Origin: Anisodus tanguticus
Taxonomy: Eukaryota; Streptophyta; Magnoliopsida; Solanales; Solanaceae
Direction: 5' to 3'
DNA: 64,000 nucleotides
Assembly: GCA_034509755.1 (NCBI GenBank)
Contig: CM067548.1
Location: 16,196,018 to 16,260,017, forward strand
Shown: piece after piece, positions 62,796 to 64,000 of the stretch
How the letters are laid out: every line of letters starts with the position of its first letter
How positions within the stretch are numbered: position 1 is the stretch's first letter
Program-made: the position numbers and the translations under genes
Notes under the pieces: model-generated
Databases searched by the model: none
What the model was told of the DNA's origin: nothing
Seen by the model: only the letters and a program-made list of their open reading frames with translations

Positions 62796-63975
62796 GCTTA
62801 ATAATGTAATGCAAGCCGAGGTGGTCATGGATTTCATTCTATATCGAGTTAGGTGATGTAACTCCGCCCAAGTGTTGCATAAATATCACTCCAGCTGAAT
62901 GATGTAATTCCACCAATGGCTCATGGTTTTCATTCAATATATAGTCGTGAGATGTAATTCTAGCCCAAGTGTTGTAGTCGTCACTCTAGTTGAATAATGT
63001 AATGCCACCGAGATGGTAATGGTTTTCATTCTATATCGAGTCGTGTGATGTAATTCTAGCCTAAGTGATACAAATCATGACTCAAGTTTAATGATGATTA
63101 GCCACCGAGATGGTCATGGTTTTCATTCTATATCGAGTAAGGTGATGTAATTCTAGCCTAAGTGATACACTCATCACTCTAGTTTAATGATGTAATGCCA
63201 CCGAGATTTCATGGTTTTCTTTCTATATCGAGTCGTGTAATGTAATTTCGACCTAAGTGATGTTGTTTTCACTCCGCTTTGATGATTTAATGCAAGTCGA
63301 GGTGGTCATGGATTTCATTCTATATCGAGTTAGGTGATGTAACTCCGCCCAAGTGCTACAAATATCACTCCAGCTTGAATGATGTAATGCCACCGAGATG
63401 GTCATGGTTTTCATTCTATATCGAGTCGTGTGTATGTAATTCTAGCCTAAGTGATACAATATAACTCTAGTTTAATGATGTAATGTCACCGAGATTTCAT
63501 GGTTTTCATTCTATATCGAGTCGTGTAATGTAATTTCAACCTAAGTGATGCAATTGTCACTCCAGCTTAATGATGTAATGCAAGTCGAGGTGGTCATGGA
63601 TTTCATTCTATATCGAGTTAGGTGATGTAACTCCGCCCAAGTGCTACAAATCATCACTCCAAATTGAATGATGTAATGCCACCGAGATGGTCATGGTTTT
63701 CATTCTATATCGAGTCGTGTGATGTAATTCTAGCCTAAGTGATACAATCATAACTCTAGTTTAATGATGTAATGTCACCGAGATTTCATGGTTTTCATTC
63801 TATATCGAGTCGTGTAATGTAATTTCAGCCTAAGTGATGCAAATTGTCACTCCGCTTAATAATGTAATGCAAGCCGAGGTGGTCATGGATTTCATTCTAT
63901 ATCGAGTTAGGTGATGTAACTCCGCCCAAGTGTTGCAAATCATCACTCCAGCTTGAATGATGTAATGCCACCAAC

Positions 63976-64000
63976 ATGCTCATGGTTTTCATTCAATATA
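63976..64000 (+). repeat. Partial D unit at the window edge
   Basis: The window ends in the head of a D unit (ATGCTCATGG, then CATTCAATATA). The array clearly continues beyond 64000. Confidence 0.92.

Larger units (their letters stand above)
246..64000 (+). repeat. Satellite DNA array, ~96-bp monomer, higher-order organised
   Basis: Direct reading shows uninterrupted tandem copies of a ~96-bp monomer. Each copy has a CATGG-TTTTCATT (or CATGG-ATTTCATT) start, a nearly invariant TTCTATATCGAGT box, GATGTAA near base 35, CCTAAGTG or CCCAAGTG near base 48, a variable hinge near 58-78, and GATGTAATGCC-ACCGAG or GTAATGCAAGCCGAG at the end. All copies here face one way. Hand counts of three units give 35-42% G+C. 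No gene, transposon, microsatellite or unique insertion interrupts it. By general knowledge, such arrays lie in eukaryotic heterochromatin, often at centromeres; that placement is inference. I do not recognise the family. Confidence 0.97.
568..64000 (+). repeat. D-unit ruler: 74 anchors that phase the higher-order repeat
   Basis: D is the only sub-type with ATTCAATATATAGTC in place of ATTCTATATCGAGTC, and usually starts ATGCTCATGG. Starts read by eye: 568, 1416, 2041, 2611, 3371, 4119, 4900, 5437, 6211, 7095, 7984, 8757, 9341, 10318, 11191, 11981, 12754, 13637, 14720, 15487, 16069, 17500, 18422, 19363, 19962, 20795, 21384, 22195, 23097, 23999, 24950, 25959, 26542, 27314, 28249, 29157, 30038, 30882, 31951, 32736, 33601, 34816, 35597, 36161, 36940, 37544, 38317, 39283, 40259, 41148, 42099, 42875, 43732, 44614, 45504, 46292, 47280, 48058, 48966, 49948, 50873, 51648, 53009, 53623, 54975, 55759, 56532, 57432, 58208, 60392, 61159, 62029, 62916, 63976. 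The ones at 1416, 19962, 56532 and 61159 are hybrids. Confidence 0.85.

Noticed and set aside
246..64000. CRISPR array
   Set aside because: Repeats are ~96 bp and contiguous. The variable hinge is not a unique spacer, and no cas genes are present.
1..64000. Telomeric repeats (TTAGGG, TTTAGGG or TTAGG)
   Set aside because: GAGTTAGGTG gives isolated TTAGG words once per class-3 monomer, never in tandem.
1..64000. tRNA, rRNA or other structured RNA genes
   Set aside because: No unique sequence exists to hold them, and the monomer shows no tRNA-like boxes or extended stems.

Overview
The whole 64 kb is satellite DNA. I see no gene, RNA gene, transposon or unique sequence. The array is built from a degenerate monomer of about 96 bp (95-101 bp in intact units; about 37% G+C from hand counts of three units), which gives roughly 660-670 monomers. 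An uninterrupted, gene-free array with this nested organisation points to a eukaryotic chromosome, most plausibly (peri)centromeric or other constitutive heterochromatin. I cannot name the organism, and I do not recognise the monomer as a published satellite family.

Orientation: bases 1-245 run in the opposite direction to everything after them. A head-to-head junction lies at about 244-246. From 246 to 64000 every monomer I read is in one direction.

Higher-order structure: monomers fall into eight recurring sub-types, named here A to H. In the ordinary copy they follow the order A-B-C-D-E-F-G-H, about 770 bp, and then repeat. A clean reference copy (phase D-E-F-G-H-A-B-C) lies at 26542-27313. 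The eight reduce to three older classes. Class 1 is A, D, E, F (ATGG-CATGG-TTTTCATT start). Class 2 is B, G (ATTTCATGG start). Class 3 is C, H (GTGGTCATGGATTTC start). The order is therefore 1-2-3-1-1-1-2-3. Using the D unit (the only one with CAATATATAG) as a ruler, I located 74 D units. Their spacings cluster near 575, 770, 880 and 960 bp (6, 8, 9 and 10 monomers), with a few longer ones and none near 670 bp (7 monomers).

Variants: a six-monomer form, D2-E*-H-A'-B-C, recurs across the array and carries its own linked variants, including the E/G chimera E*. It often sits next to an eight-monomer copy, giving a compound repeat of about 1,355 bp. From 58947 to 60099 the array collapses to a pure three-monomer repeat (A-B-H, about 288 bp, four copies). 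Between these ordered blocks are many short scrambled patches made only of satellite fragments. They lie mostly between E/F and the next A, and are either products of unequal exchange and conversion or assembly/consensus errors.

The minus strand has open frames of up to 119 codons. They arise because 96 bp is 32 codons and one frame of the monomer has few stops. I treat none of them as a gene.
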